Origin: an uncultured Ignavibacteriota bacterium | Lineage (GTDB): Bacteria; Bacteroidota; Ignavibacteria; Tepidaquicellales; Tepidaquicellaceae | NCBI GenBank assembly: GCA_903901375.1 | Contig: CAIUQV010000014.1 | Span: 1 to 9,688 of the forward strand | Direction of reading: 5' to 3' | DNA length: 9,688 bases | Shown: one piece after another, positions 1-6,601 of the stretch | How the letters are laid out: every line of letters begins with the position of its first letter | How positions within the stretch are numbered: position 1 is the first letter of the stretch | Program-made: the position numbers and the translations under genes | The notes under the pieces: model-generated | Database searches by the model: none | What the model saw: the letters and a program-made list of their open reading frames with translations, nothing else | Told to the model about the DNA's origin: nothing

Positions 1-1985
1 GCACCTTTCATCAGTTTCCTGAAGAGTATTCTGTAAAGAGTATCGTTAATTAAAGTTGACTTTCCCGAACCGCTTACTCCCGTAACACAGATAAATTTGC
101 CAAGTGGTATTTTAAGAGTAACATCTTTAAGGTTATTTCCTTTCGCACCTTTAAGTGTTATAAACTTTCCGTTTCCTTTTCTTCTTTTTGCGGGTACCGG
201 TATAAACTTCTTACCGTTTAGATACTCAGCCGTAATGGAATTTCCTTTCAACTTCTTCGGGTTACCTATAGCAACAATTTCACCGCCATGCTCTCCTGCT
301 TTAGGACCGAGGTCAACTATAAAATCTGACGATTCAATCATTTCCCTGTCGTGTTCAACCACAATGACAGTATTTCCTATATCCCTGAGGTGTTTTAAAG
401 AATTTATCAGTCTGATATTATCTCTCTGATGAAGACCAATGGAAGGTTCATCAAGAATGTACAATACACCCGTAAGCTGTGAGCCTATTTGTGTAGCAAG
501 TCTTATTCTCTGTGCCTCTCCGCCTGAGAGTGTCTTGGCGCTTCTTCCTAAAGTTAAATATTCAAGTCCCACTTCAAGCAAAAATCTGAGTCTGGCTTTT
601 ATTTCTTTAATAATGGGTTTTGCAAGAATGTCCTTATTGCTTTCAAATTTAAGTTTCTCAAAATAGCTGTAAGCTTCAAGAATCGTTAGGTTTGTTATAT
701 CGTGAATATTTCTCTCATCAATCTTTACCCACAAAGCATCTTCCTTAAGTCTTCCGCCCTTGCAGGCATTACAGAGAGTAATACTCATAAAACCTTCAGC
801 CCAGTTTCTTATATGCTGGGAAGTTGTATCTCTCGATACCTGGTCAATGTATTTTACTATTCCGTTAAATTTATGGCTGTATTCATAATGTTTGCCAACG
901 GAATTAGTGTACTCATATTTTATCTTTTCTTTGCTTCCCATTAAGATAGTATCCAGCAATTCTACTGGATAATCTTTTAGAGGTGTATCGGGTGATACAT
1001 TGTAATGCGAAAGAACCCCAAACAGCATTGATGAAATCCATGTCTTCTTTGGTTTACCAATAGGAGCGAATCCGCCATCATTGAAAGATAATTTCTTATC
1101 CGGAAAGATAAGTGATTCATCAATTCTTTTCTTTTCGCCGTGTCCGTAACATTCCTTGCACCATCCATACTGAGAATTAAATGAAAAAGAATTCGGAGCG
1201 GGCTCAGAAAAACTACGTCCGGTTTTAGGGTCAGACAACTTTTCATTGAATAATTTATCGTCCTTACCCGAATTTATTATAACTATACCGTCACCATATC
1301 TCAGACCCAGTTCAAGAGAATCATATATCCTGAGTTTTGATTTATCATTTACGACAAGCCTGTCAATAACTACTTCAATATCGTGTATTTTAAACCTGTC
1401 AACTTTCATACCTGCCGTTATTTCTTTGATTTCGCCGTCAACTCTTACTTTTGTAAAACCGTCATTAAGAATTTCCTCAAAGAGTTCTCCGTAGTGTCCT
1501 TTTCTGCCTTTAACGACAGGGCTTAGAATGTTTATACGCTCTGAACTAAATTCGCTAAGTACAAATTCATAAATCTGGTCAAGTGACTGTCTTGAAACTT
1601 CAAGACCGGTATCAGGAGAATACTGCGTGCCGCAGCGTGCGAAAAGCAGCCTTAAGAAATCGTATATTTCGGTAACAGTACCAACAGTTGACCTCGGATT
1701 ATGGGAAATAGTTTTCTGTTCGATGGATATAGAAGGAGAAAGACCTTCAATTTTATCCACATCCGGTTTTTCAATACCGCCGATAAACTGACGGGCATAG
1801 GCAGAAAGTGTTTCCATGAAACGGCGCTGACCTTCGGCGTAAATAGTATCGAATGCAAGAGAAGACTTGCCCGAACCCGAAAGTCCCGTGAAAACGATTA
1901 AACTATCACGCGGAATATCCAGGTCGATATTCTTCAGATTATGAACCCTTGCACCTTTAACCGATATTTTATCTAAAAATGAAAT
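1..1985 (-). CDS. uvrA: UvrA, excinuclease ABC subunit A (N-terminal ~660 residues; runs off left edge)
   Basis: UvrA is the damage-sensing ATPase of nucleotide excision repair; a dimer loads UvrB at DNA lesions in the cytoplasm. The minus-strand frame is open from an in-frame TAA at 1995-1997 to the window edge. Numbering from an ATT at 1983-1985, it shows the N-terminal GARVHNLKNIDLDIPRD block, Walker A GLSGSGKSS (34-42), the AYARQF and RSTVGT motifs, a CxxC at 276-279 (WCKEC), a CxxC at 405-408 (CNAC), the ABC signature LSGGEAQR (486-493), Walker B ILDEP (510-514), and the second Walker A GVSGSGKST near 634-643. Usual length is about 940 residues, so roughly 280 C-terminal residues, including the second signature and Walker B and the C-terminal zinc module, lie outside the window. 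The start is unresolved: no ATG, GTG or TTG exists between the TAA and Walker A, so ATT is a placeholder. The CxxC that normally precedes 276-279 is absent. Identity is certain; the 5' end is not. Confidence 0.93.
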   Translation of the reverse strand, partial: MSFLDKISVKGARVHNLKNIDLDIPRDSLIVFTGLSGSGKSSLAFDTIYAEGQRRFMETLSAYARQFIGGIEKPDVDKIEGLSPSISIEQKTISHNPRSTVGTVTEIYDFLRLLFARCGTQYSPDTGLEVSRQSLDQIYEFVLSEFSSERINILSPVVKGRKGHYGELFEEILNDGFTKVRVDGEIKEITAGMKVDRFKIHDIEVVIDRLVVNDKSKLRIYDSLELGLRYGDGIVIINSGKDDKLFNEKLSDPKTGRSFSEPAPNSFSFNSQYGWCKECYGHGEKKRIDESLIFPDKKLSFNDGGFAPIGKPKKTWISSMLFGVLSHYNVSPDTPLKDYPVELLDTILMGSKEKIKYEYTNSVGKHYEYSHKFNGIVKYIDQVSRDTTSQHIRNWAEGFMSITLCNACKGGRLKEDALWVKIDERNIHDITNLTILEAYSYFEKLKFESNKDILAKPIIKEIKARLRFLLEVGLEYLTLGRSAKTLSGGEAQRIRLATQIGSQLTGVLYILDEPSIGLHQRDNIRLINSLKHLRDIGNTVIVVEHDREMIESSDFIVDLGPKAGEHGGEIVAIGNPKKLKGNSITAEYLNGKKFIPVPAKRRKGNGKFITLKGAKGNNLKDVTLKIPLGKFICVTGVSGSGKSTLINDTLYRILFRKLMKG

Positions 1986-2011
1986 AACTGCAGTTTAAAA
2001 TTTACGAACAT
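1973..2011 (-). other. Possible true 5' end of uvrA in the neighbouring frame (12-codon ORF)
   Basis: An ATG at 2009-2011 opens the short frame MFVNFKLQLFHF and stops at a TAG (1973-1975) directly after a run of five T on the minus strand (1975-1979 on the plus strand as A). One extra T in that run, or a -1 slip at TTT just before the TAG, would join it to the uvrA frame and give FHFLDKISVKGARVHNLK. The D-K-I that follows aligns with the usual start of UvrA proteins. It could be a sequencing or assembly indel, a real frameshift, programmed slippage, or unrelated chance sequence. The sequence alone cannot decide. Confidence 0.4.
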
Positions 2012-2043
2012 TAAAATTAAGGCTTTTGCTTTCTTCAAACAAT

Positions 2044-2071
2044 TCAATAATTGATAAATATTTCCTTACAA
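2044..2071 (-). promoter_or_regulatory. Candidate promoter for uvrA
   Basis: On the minus strand TTGTAA (2066-2071), a 16-base spacer and TATTGA (2044-2049) resemble sigma-70 -35 and -10 boxes. Transcription would start near 2036, about 25 bases before the ATG at 2011. uvrA should have its own promoter because a hairpin terminator sits between it and the peptidase. The match is only partial in AT-rich DNA, and FCB-group promoters often differ from the sigma-70 consensus. Confidence 0.25.
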
Positions 2072-2118
2072 AATTATTGATTCTGCGGTTGAATAATGAA
2101 ATAATGTGGATAAAGCAA

Positions 2119-2152
2119 ATCAGAGTCATACTATAACCAGTATGACTCTGAT
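2119..2152 (-). terminator. Hairpin terminator after the S8 peptidase gene
   Basis: A perfect 14-base inverted repeat (ATCAGAGTCATACT at 2119-2132, its complement at 2139-2152) encloses a 6-base loop. It begins 26 bases past the peptidase stop codon. On the minus strand it is followed by only a moderately T-rich stretch (TTGCTTTATCC), so it may act as a weak intrinsic terminator or a 3'-end stabiliser. The perfect pairing makes the hairpin itself secure. Confidence 0.75.
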
Positions 2153-2178
2153 GTTTAAATTTGATTAATATTGCTTAT

Positions 2179-3936
2179 TTATTTATTGCTTTTGCTTTTT
2201 AATTCTTTGCCGTTGATGTTTACAGAGAAATAATATTCAACGTCATTGAGGTTAATGTTTGTATTGCCTTTGTTATCCATTATGCATTCATAAATACCGG
2301 AATAGTTTCCTTTCTCAAGCTGTTTTACAAAAGTCATATCCACTGATTTGAATTTTCTGCTTTTAGGTGTTCTGTAATTGAACTTTACTATGGATTCCGC
2401 AGAGAAATCTTTAGATGCAAATCCTATTCTTACTATTGTATTATTATCCTTAATTGTGAGTGCGTTGTTAAGATTCCATACTTCGCCAAAATAAAGAATA
2501 GCCTTGAATGCATTAACCAAACCCCATCCGTAAACATTGTTAGGAGATGTTGAATTGTTAGCAGTGTTACGGAGAGCTTCTCTTACCTGCATTGCCGTAA
2601 GTTCAGGATGTGCAGAAAGTATAAGTGCACAAACACCAGCTGTGATAGGTGTTGCGAAAGAAGTACCGTTTGAAAAGTCATAGTAATTACCTTCTCCCAT
2701 TCTTGCGACGCATACAGATAGTCCAGGTGCTACAACGTCAGGTTTAATTCTTCCGTCGCTTGTAGGTCCGTTTGAACTGAAGTTTGTAATTATACCTTTC
2801 TTATCCACGGCACCAACGCCAATAACTGAATCACCGTCTGAAGCAGAACCGAGCGAAGGCGGGTCTGTCTGATAGTAATTTCCTGTTGCATTACAGACTA
2901 CAATACCATAATGAGCTGCTTTATCACCTGCAATAGTTGTAATGGAAGTGTTGCCGTCAAAATCTTTGTACTGATAAGAATTATCGTCATACGGTTTATC
3001 GAATGCTTTATAAACAAGTGAGCTTGTGATAACATCTGCGCCGTAAGCTTCAGCCCATTCTGCTGCTTCGAGCCAGAAGTCTTCTTCCATTGGTGTTTCC
3101 GTTGCAACGTATTCTGTTTTTGCGAGTATAAAATCCGAGTTAAAAGCAGGACCAATTAAGCTGCCTTCTTTAAATCCTCCGAGGCAGGAAAGAGTTGAAG
3201 TTCCGTGTCCGCCCTGTGATTTAGTATCAGTATATTTCTGATTATCTTCTCTCGCAGTATTTTTATCTCCGTTAATAAAATCGAACTCATCCAGAACGTT
3301 TAATCCCTTCAGTGACTCGTGAGTTCTCCATTCAAAACCATCGTCAAAACTTGCGACGAGAACTCCTTTACCCGTTATACCCAGGTTGTGAACAGGCGGA
3401 ACGTTTACAAGCATCATCTGATTGTATGATTTTCCGTAATCATAAACGTTTGAGGAATCTGTTAATAAGCTTTCGAAATAACTTTTCAGAAATACCGGTG
3501 ATGTGTTATCAATCCTTTGCTTGTAAAGTTTCTTCACAGCAAAGATTCTTGTAACGTAGTCAAGCTTCTTTATTTTCTCAAACTGGTATGGAGTAAGATA
3601 AGCACTGACACCGTTGAACCATCTTGATTTTGCAATAATTTCAATTCCGAGTGATGATATATTCTGAACATAATTATCCGAAAGTGGAAGGTCTCCGAAT
3701 TCAATGAGGTTTTCCTTTGTGAATGTTTTGAGTCTTCTGTTAACTGCTCTTTCAGTCAGTAATTCAAGTCCTGATTTATATGCAGGTGAATTGTAAGAAA
3801 TATTATCGCCTTCCTTTATTCCGTTTTTATCTGCGAATATAATCCAGTATTTAGTAGTTGCAGAATCATTTGCGGAGAATGCTGATGAAGAAACAAATAT
3901 AACGATTAATAAGAACAATAATTTTAGCTTTCTCAT
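2179..3936 (-). CDS. Secreted S8 (subtilisin-like) serine peptidase
   Basis: A 585-residue subtilase that cleaves proteins outside the cytoplasm. Residues 1-22 form a Sec signal peptide (MRKLK, then a hydrophobic core ending SSSAFSA). Residues about 28-135 look like the N-terminal region of FCB-group subtilases (LTERAVNRRLK, DLPLSDNYV, KSRWFNGVSAYLT). The catalytic domain follows at about 180-480: Asp198 in ASFDDG, His244 in GGHGTS, oxyanion Asn353 in ATGN and Ser426 in NGTSFATP, so the triad is intact. Residues about 485-585 resemble a small beta-rich domain and end in a lysine-rich tail (KELKSKSNK). The type IX secretion sorting domain common in this family is not evident. No clear Shine-Dalgarno precedes the ATG. 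Terminator hairpins lie on both sides, which suggests a monocistronic unit, although only about 40 bases separate the E2 terminator from the start. The substrate cannot be predicted. Confidence 0.93.
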   Translation of the reverse strand: MRKLKLLFLLIVIFVSSSAFSANDSATTKYWIIFADKNGIKEGDNISYNSPAYKSGLELLTERAVNRRLKTFTKENLIEFGDLPLSDNYVQNISSLGIEIIAKSRWFNGVSAYLTPYQFEKIKKLDYVTRIFAVKKLYKQRIDNTSPVFLKSYFESLLTDSSNVYDYGKSYNQMMLVNVPPVHNLGITGKGVLVASFDDGFEWRTHESLKGLNVLDEFDFINGDKNTAREDNQKYTDTKSQGGHGTSTLSCLGGFKEGSLIGPAFNSDFILAKTEYVATETPMEEDFWLEAAEWAEAYGADVITSSLVYKAFDKPYDDNSYQYKDFDGNTSITTIAGDKAAHYGIVVCNATGNYYQTDPPSLGSASDGDSVIGVGAVDKKGIITNFSSNGPTSDGRIKPDVVAPGLSVCVARMGEGNYYDFSNGTSFATPITAGVCALILSAHPELTAMQVREALRNTANNSTSPNNVYGWGLVNAFKAILYFGEVWNLNNALTIKDNNTIVRIGFASKDFSAESIVKFNYRTPKSRKFKSVDMTFVKQLEKGNYSGIYECIMDNKGNTNINLNDVEYYFSVNINGKELKSKSNK

Positions 3937-3973
3937 AAATATATAAATTTGATTAATTGAGTTCTTTTTTAAT

Positions 3974-4008
3974 AAAAAAGGTTACATAACAATAGTTAAG
4001 TAACCTTT
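3974..4008 (-). terminator. Rho-independent terminator after the E2 gene
   Basis: On the minus strand, AAAGGTTAC (4000-4008) pairs with GTAACCTTT (3977-3985). The stem continues after one mismatch with four more pairs (3987-3990 with 3995-3998) around an AATA loop. A run of T follows immediately (3974-3979 are A on the plus strand). It sits 22 bases past the E2 stop. Stem plus T-tract is the classical intrinsic terminator. On the plus strand the hairpin is followed by GG, so it is oriented for minus-strand transcription. Confidence 0.85.
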
Positions 4009-4029
4009 GGAATTTAATACAATATAATT

Positions 4030-5391
4030 TTAAGCCTGATAATTTTCTAAATAGTGTGCTACTCTCATAATAAACTTACCGCCGAGTGCACCGTCTATCA
4101 GCCTGTGGTCGAATGATAATGTCAGATAAACCATCGGTCTGATTACGACAAAATCTCCGTCAGGAGTTTCGAGCACTGCCGGTCTTTTCTTAATTGCGCC
4201 AACACCCATAATAGCTACCTGCGGCTGATTGATTACCATAGTACCGATGATGTTTCCAAACACACCATAGTTTGAAATTGTAAATGTACCACCCTGTATT
4301 TCATCGAGACTTAGTTTCTTGATGCGGGCTCTTTTGCCGAGGTCATTCACATTCCTTGCAATACCAATTAGGTTCATGCCATCAGCATTCTTAATCACAG
4401 GAACTATAAGTCCTCCGTTTTCCATTGCAACAGCCATACCAAGATTGATTTTACTTCTTGTGATAGCTTTGAATGGTTTCGTAGAATCATCTATGATAGA
4501 ATTTACAAGCGGAAAATCTTTTAATGCTTTGATAACTGCTTCAGCAATGTAAGGCATATAAGTAAGCTTGAAGCCTTCTTTCGCTTCAAACTCAGGTGCT
4601 GCAAGTTTTCTTGCTTTCTCAACGTTTGTAAGGTCAACTTCTGCAATAGCATTGACATGAGGTGAGATTGCAACAGACTCTACCATATGCTCTGCCATCT
4701 TTTGTCTGATATTATCAAACTCAAGTACAGACAGTCCTTCTTCGTTATAATTAATTTCCTGTTTTGGAAGTTCTTTCTTTACTGCTGCTGCGGGTTTAGA
4801 AACTACTGTTTCGGCAGCTGGTTTAGTTTCGGCAGGTTTTGAAACAACAGTTTCAACTGCCGGTTTTGAACCTCTTGAACTTATGTACTCTAAAATATCT
4901 TTCTTTGTAACTCTGCCCTGTAAACCGGTACCTTTTATTGAAGCAAGTTCATTAAACCCAATTCCTTCTTTCTTTGCAATGTTTAATACGAGCGGCGAAT
5001 AAAAACCGCCGTCTGTGTTCACTTCTTCTTTTAATTCTGCTTTCTCTTCTTTCTTTGGTTCTGCGGTTACAGGTTTATCAGCTTTTACTTCTTCTGCTTT
5101 TTCTTCCTCTTTTGCTACCTTCGGCGTTTCCGATGGTTTTATTTCTGCGCCTGAATCAGTCTCAAGTTTTGCGAGTACGTTACCAACTTCAACAACATCG
5201 TTTTCTTTATAGAGTAATTCAGCCATTATACCTGCCTCGGGTGATGGAACTTCTGTATCTACTTTATCAGTAGATATTTCAAGAATAGGTTCATCTCTTT
5301 CAACCTTATCACCGGGTTGTTTAAGCCATTTAAGGATAGTGCCTTCCATAATTGATTCACCCATCTTGGGCATGACAATATCAACTAACAT
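4030..5391 (-). CDS. Dihydrolipoamide acyltransferase, E2 of a 2-oxoacid dehydrogenase complex
   Basis: E2 forms the core of a cytoplasmic pyruvate, 2-oxoglutarate or branched-chain 2-oxoacid dehydrogenase complex and transfers the acyl group from lipoamide to CoA. The 453 residues show three parts. The lipoyl domain (1-78) carries the modified Lys43 in STDKVDTE. A peripheral subunit-binding domain (about 129-171; YSPLVLNIAKKEGI, GTGLQGRVTKKDIL) docks E1 or E3. The catalytic acyltransferase domain (about 217-453) has the SFDHRLIDG motif with His429 and Asp433. The linkers (80-128 and 172-215) are Lys/Glu/Pro/Ala-rich and flexible; the second contains a 14-residue tandem repeat. Only one lipoyl domain is present. 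The gene lies 69 bases downstream of prs, and no E1 or E3 gene is in the window, so the substrate is unresolved. Start chosen for the AGGAGA nine bases upstream and the canonical MPKMGESI N-terminus. Confidence 0.93.
   Translation of the reverse strand: MLVDIVMPKMGESIMEGTILKWLKQPGDKVERDEPILEISTDKVDTEVPSPEAGIMAELLYKENDVVEVGNVLAKLETDSGAEIKPSETPKVAKEEEKAEEVKADKPVTAEPKKEEKAELKEEVNTDGGFYSPLVLNIAKKEGIGFNELASIKGTGLQGRVTKKDILEYISSRGSKPAVETVVSKPAETKPAAETVVSKPAAAVKKELPKQEINYNEEGLSVLEFDNIRQKMAEHMVESVAISPHVNAIAEVDLTNVEKARKLAAPEFEAKEGFKLTYMPYIAEAVIKALKDFPLVNSIIDDSTKPFKAITRSKINLGMAVAMENGGLIVPVIKNADGMNLIGIARNVNDLGKRARIKKLSLDEIQGGTFTISNYGVFGNIIGTMVINQPQVAIMGVGAIKKRPAVLETPDGDFVVIRPMVYLTLSFDHRLIDGALGGKFIMRVAHYLENYQA
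4789..4866 (-). repeat. Two-copy direct repeat in the E2 linker
   Basis: Two 36-base units (4831-4866 and 4789-4824, period 42) match at 27 of 36 positions. They encode KPAVETVVSKPA and KPAAETVVSKPA, residues 176-187 and 190-201. The repeat lies in the Ala/Pro-rich flexible linker between the subunit-binding and catalytic domains, where length variation by tandem duplication is common. It probably has no role beyond linker length. Confidence 0.75.
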
Positions 5392-5400
5392 ATAAATTTA

Positions 5401-5406
5401 TCTCCT
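5401..5406 (-). promoter_or_regulatory. Ribosome binding site of the E2 gene
   Basis: AGGAGA on the minus strand lies nine bases before the E2 ATG. It is the only strong Shine-Dalgarno match ahead of a gene in this window. prs, the peptidase and the GRE start after AT-rich leaders without one. It supports the E2 start and efficient translation of an internal gene of a possible prs-E2 transcript. Confidence 0.7.
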
Positions 5407-5460
5407 GCGTAATTGTTTAATAATATACTTAAGAACAAATATTAGTCAAAAAAATTCAGG

Positions 5461-6396
5461 TTAAATAACAACTTCAAACAAAGAGCTGATAGATTCATTC
5501 AGGTTTGTTCTGATTATTGCTTCTGCAAAAATTGTAGCTACACTTTTCACTTCGATTTTTTCTGATTCTCTTTTCAGAGGAACAGTATCAGTAACGTATA
5601 GTTTTTCGATAGGTGACGATTCAATACGGTCTATAGCTTCACCGGAAAGAATCGGGTGTGTACAGGCTCCGTAAACTTTTAATGCACCCTTTTCTTTGAT
5701 TGCAGTTACTGCGTTTACGAAAGTACCTGCCGTATCGATTAAGTCATCTATAATCAGTACATTTTTATCTTTCACTTCTCCGATGATGTTCATTATCTCG
5801 GCTACGTTTTGTTTTGGTCTTCTTTTATCGATTAAAATCAGTCCTGCATCGAGGCGTTTTGCATAAGCTCTTGCCATTTTTATACTTCCAACGTCGGGAG
5901 AGCAGACTGCGAGGTTTGGAATCTGCAAATCGTGAAAATGTTTAAGGAAAACTGCTGAGCCGTACAGGTGGTCAACGGGAATATCGAAGAAACCCTGAAT
6001 CTGAGCGGCATGAAGGTCCATAGTGATGACCCTGTCTGCACCTGCTTTTTCAAGAAGGTTAGCAACAAGTTTGGCTGTGATTGAGACTCTTGGCTGGTCT
6101 TTTCTGTCCTGCCTTGCGTAACCGAAATAAGGAATCACTGCATTTACTCTTGCGGCTGAAGAACGCTTTGCAGCATCGAGCATAATGAGCATTTCCATTA
6201 AATTATCGGAAGGAGGATTTGTTGACTGAATGATAAATACATCCCTGCCTCTTATGTTTTCATTATATCGCATCCAGATTTCACCGTCAGAGAAGTGTTT
6301 TAATTCGCAGGCTCCGAGCGAAACACCTAAAACACTTACTATCTTTTCTCCCAGTTGATGAGAAGTAGTACCTGTAAAAATTTTCAAGTTTGACAT
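5461..6396 (-). CDS. prs: Ribose-phosphate pyrophosphokinase (PRPP synthetase, class I)
   Basis: Makes 5-phosphoribosyl 1-pyrophosphate from ribose 5-phosphate and ATP in the cytoplasm, feeding purine, pyrimidine, NAD, histidine and tryptophan synthesis. The 311-residue length is typical (about 310-320). Visible motifs are the ATP-binding HFSDGE with Phe35, Asp37 and Glu39, the FGYARQDRK loop (91-99), metal-binding His129 in MDLHA followed by the QGFFDIPVDHLY segment, the catalytic flexible loop KRRPKQN (191-197), and the PRPP-binding loop IIDDLIDTAGT (215-225). All key residues are present. The ATG is preceded by an AT-rich leader with no Shine-Dalgarno, but MSNLKIFTGTTSHQLGEKI starts exactly like other family members. 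It is first in the leftward gene series, divergent from the glycyl radical enzyme. A weak possible promoter on the minus strand is TTGATT (6443-6448), 17 bases, TAATTT (6420-6425). Confidence 0.96.
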   Translation of the reverse strand: MSNLKIFTGTTSHQLGEKIVSVLGVSLGACELKHFSDGEIWMRYNENIRGRDVFIIQSTNPPSDNLMEMLIMLDAAKRSSAARVNAVIPYFGYARQDRKDQPRVSITAKLVANLLEKAGADRVITMDLHAAQIQGFFDIPVDHLYGSAVFLKHFHDLQIPNLAVCSPDVGSIKMARAYAKRLDAGLILIDKRRPKQNVAEIMNIIGEVKDKNVLIIDDLIDTAGTFVNAVTAIKEKGALKVYGACTHPILSGEAIDRIESSPIEKLYVTDTVPLKRESEKIEVKSVATIFAEAIIRTNLNESISSLFEVVI

Positions 6397-6434
6397 TTTT
6401 GAATAGTAATTTATACATAAAATTATCGAATAAC

Positions 6435-6448
6435 TTGCTTTAAATCAA
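6435..6448. promoter_or_regulatory. FNR/CRP-like palindrome in the divergent intergenic region
   Basis: TTGCT-TTAA-ATCAA matches the FNR half-site pattern TTGAT-N4-ATCAA with one mismatch. Its position between prs and the oxygen-sensitive glycyl radical enzyme fits control by an oxygen-responsive CRP/FNR-family regulator, but no promoter at the standard spacing is convincing and AT-rich DNA gives such matches by chance. It also overlaps the possible -35 of prs, so it could act on that gene instead. No regulator gene is in the window. Confidence 0.3.
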
Positions 6449-6534
6449 ACCATAATAAAAGAATTAAAGAAGTTTTATTTCTGAATGCGAATCGGTAAAA
6501 AGGTAAACAATGTATGTTATGTTTTATGTTTATT

Positions 6535-6562
6535 TTGGCTTAAAAATGAATTAACTTATTCT
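6535..6562 (+). promoter_or_regulatory. Candidate promoter for the glycyl radical enzyme operon
   Basis: TTGGCT (6535-6540), 16 bases, then TATTCT (6557-6562) resembles a sigma-70 promoter and would start transcription about 30 bases before the ATG at 6602. This placement supports the downstream start over the longer frame. The hexamers are imperfect and other AT-rich options exist in the same region. Confidence 0.22.
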
Positions 6563-6601
6563 GGAAAATCAGATATTAATAATAAAAATTTATTAATTAC
6601 T

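Noticed and set aside
2157..3957. A 13-base direct repeat (AAATTTGATTAAT) flanking the peptidase gene at 2157-2169 and 3945-3957
   Set aside because: It looks like a target-site duplication, but the repeat is pure low-complexity AT-rich sequence that is expected by chance in this window, and there is no mobile-element gene or inverted terminal repeat.
5392..5460. Terminator between prs and E2 suggested by a run of seven T on the minus strand
   Set aside because: No stable stem precedes the T run, so it does not qualify as an intrinsic terminator.
6454..6479. AT-only inverted repeat AATAAAA...TTTTATT between prs and the glycyl radical enzyme
   Set aside because: Seven A/T pairs around a 12-base loop give little stability and are common in AT-rich intergenic DNA.
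6485..6601. N-terminal extension of the glycyl radical enzyme from the ATG at 6485
   Set aside because: The 39 extra residues (MRIGKKVNNVCYVLCL and following) come from very AT-rich DNA, resemble nothing in the family and are absent from related enzymes as I recall them. The ATG at 6602 gives the expected N-terminus.
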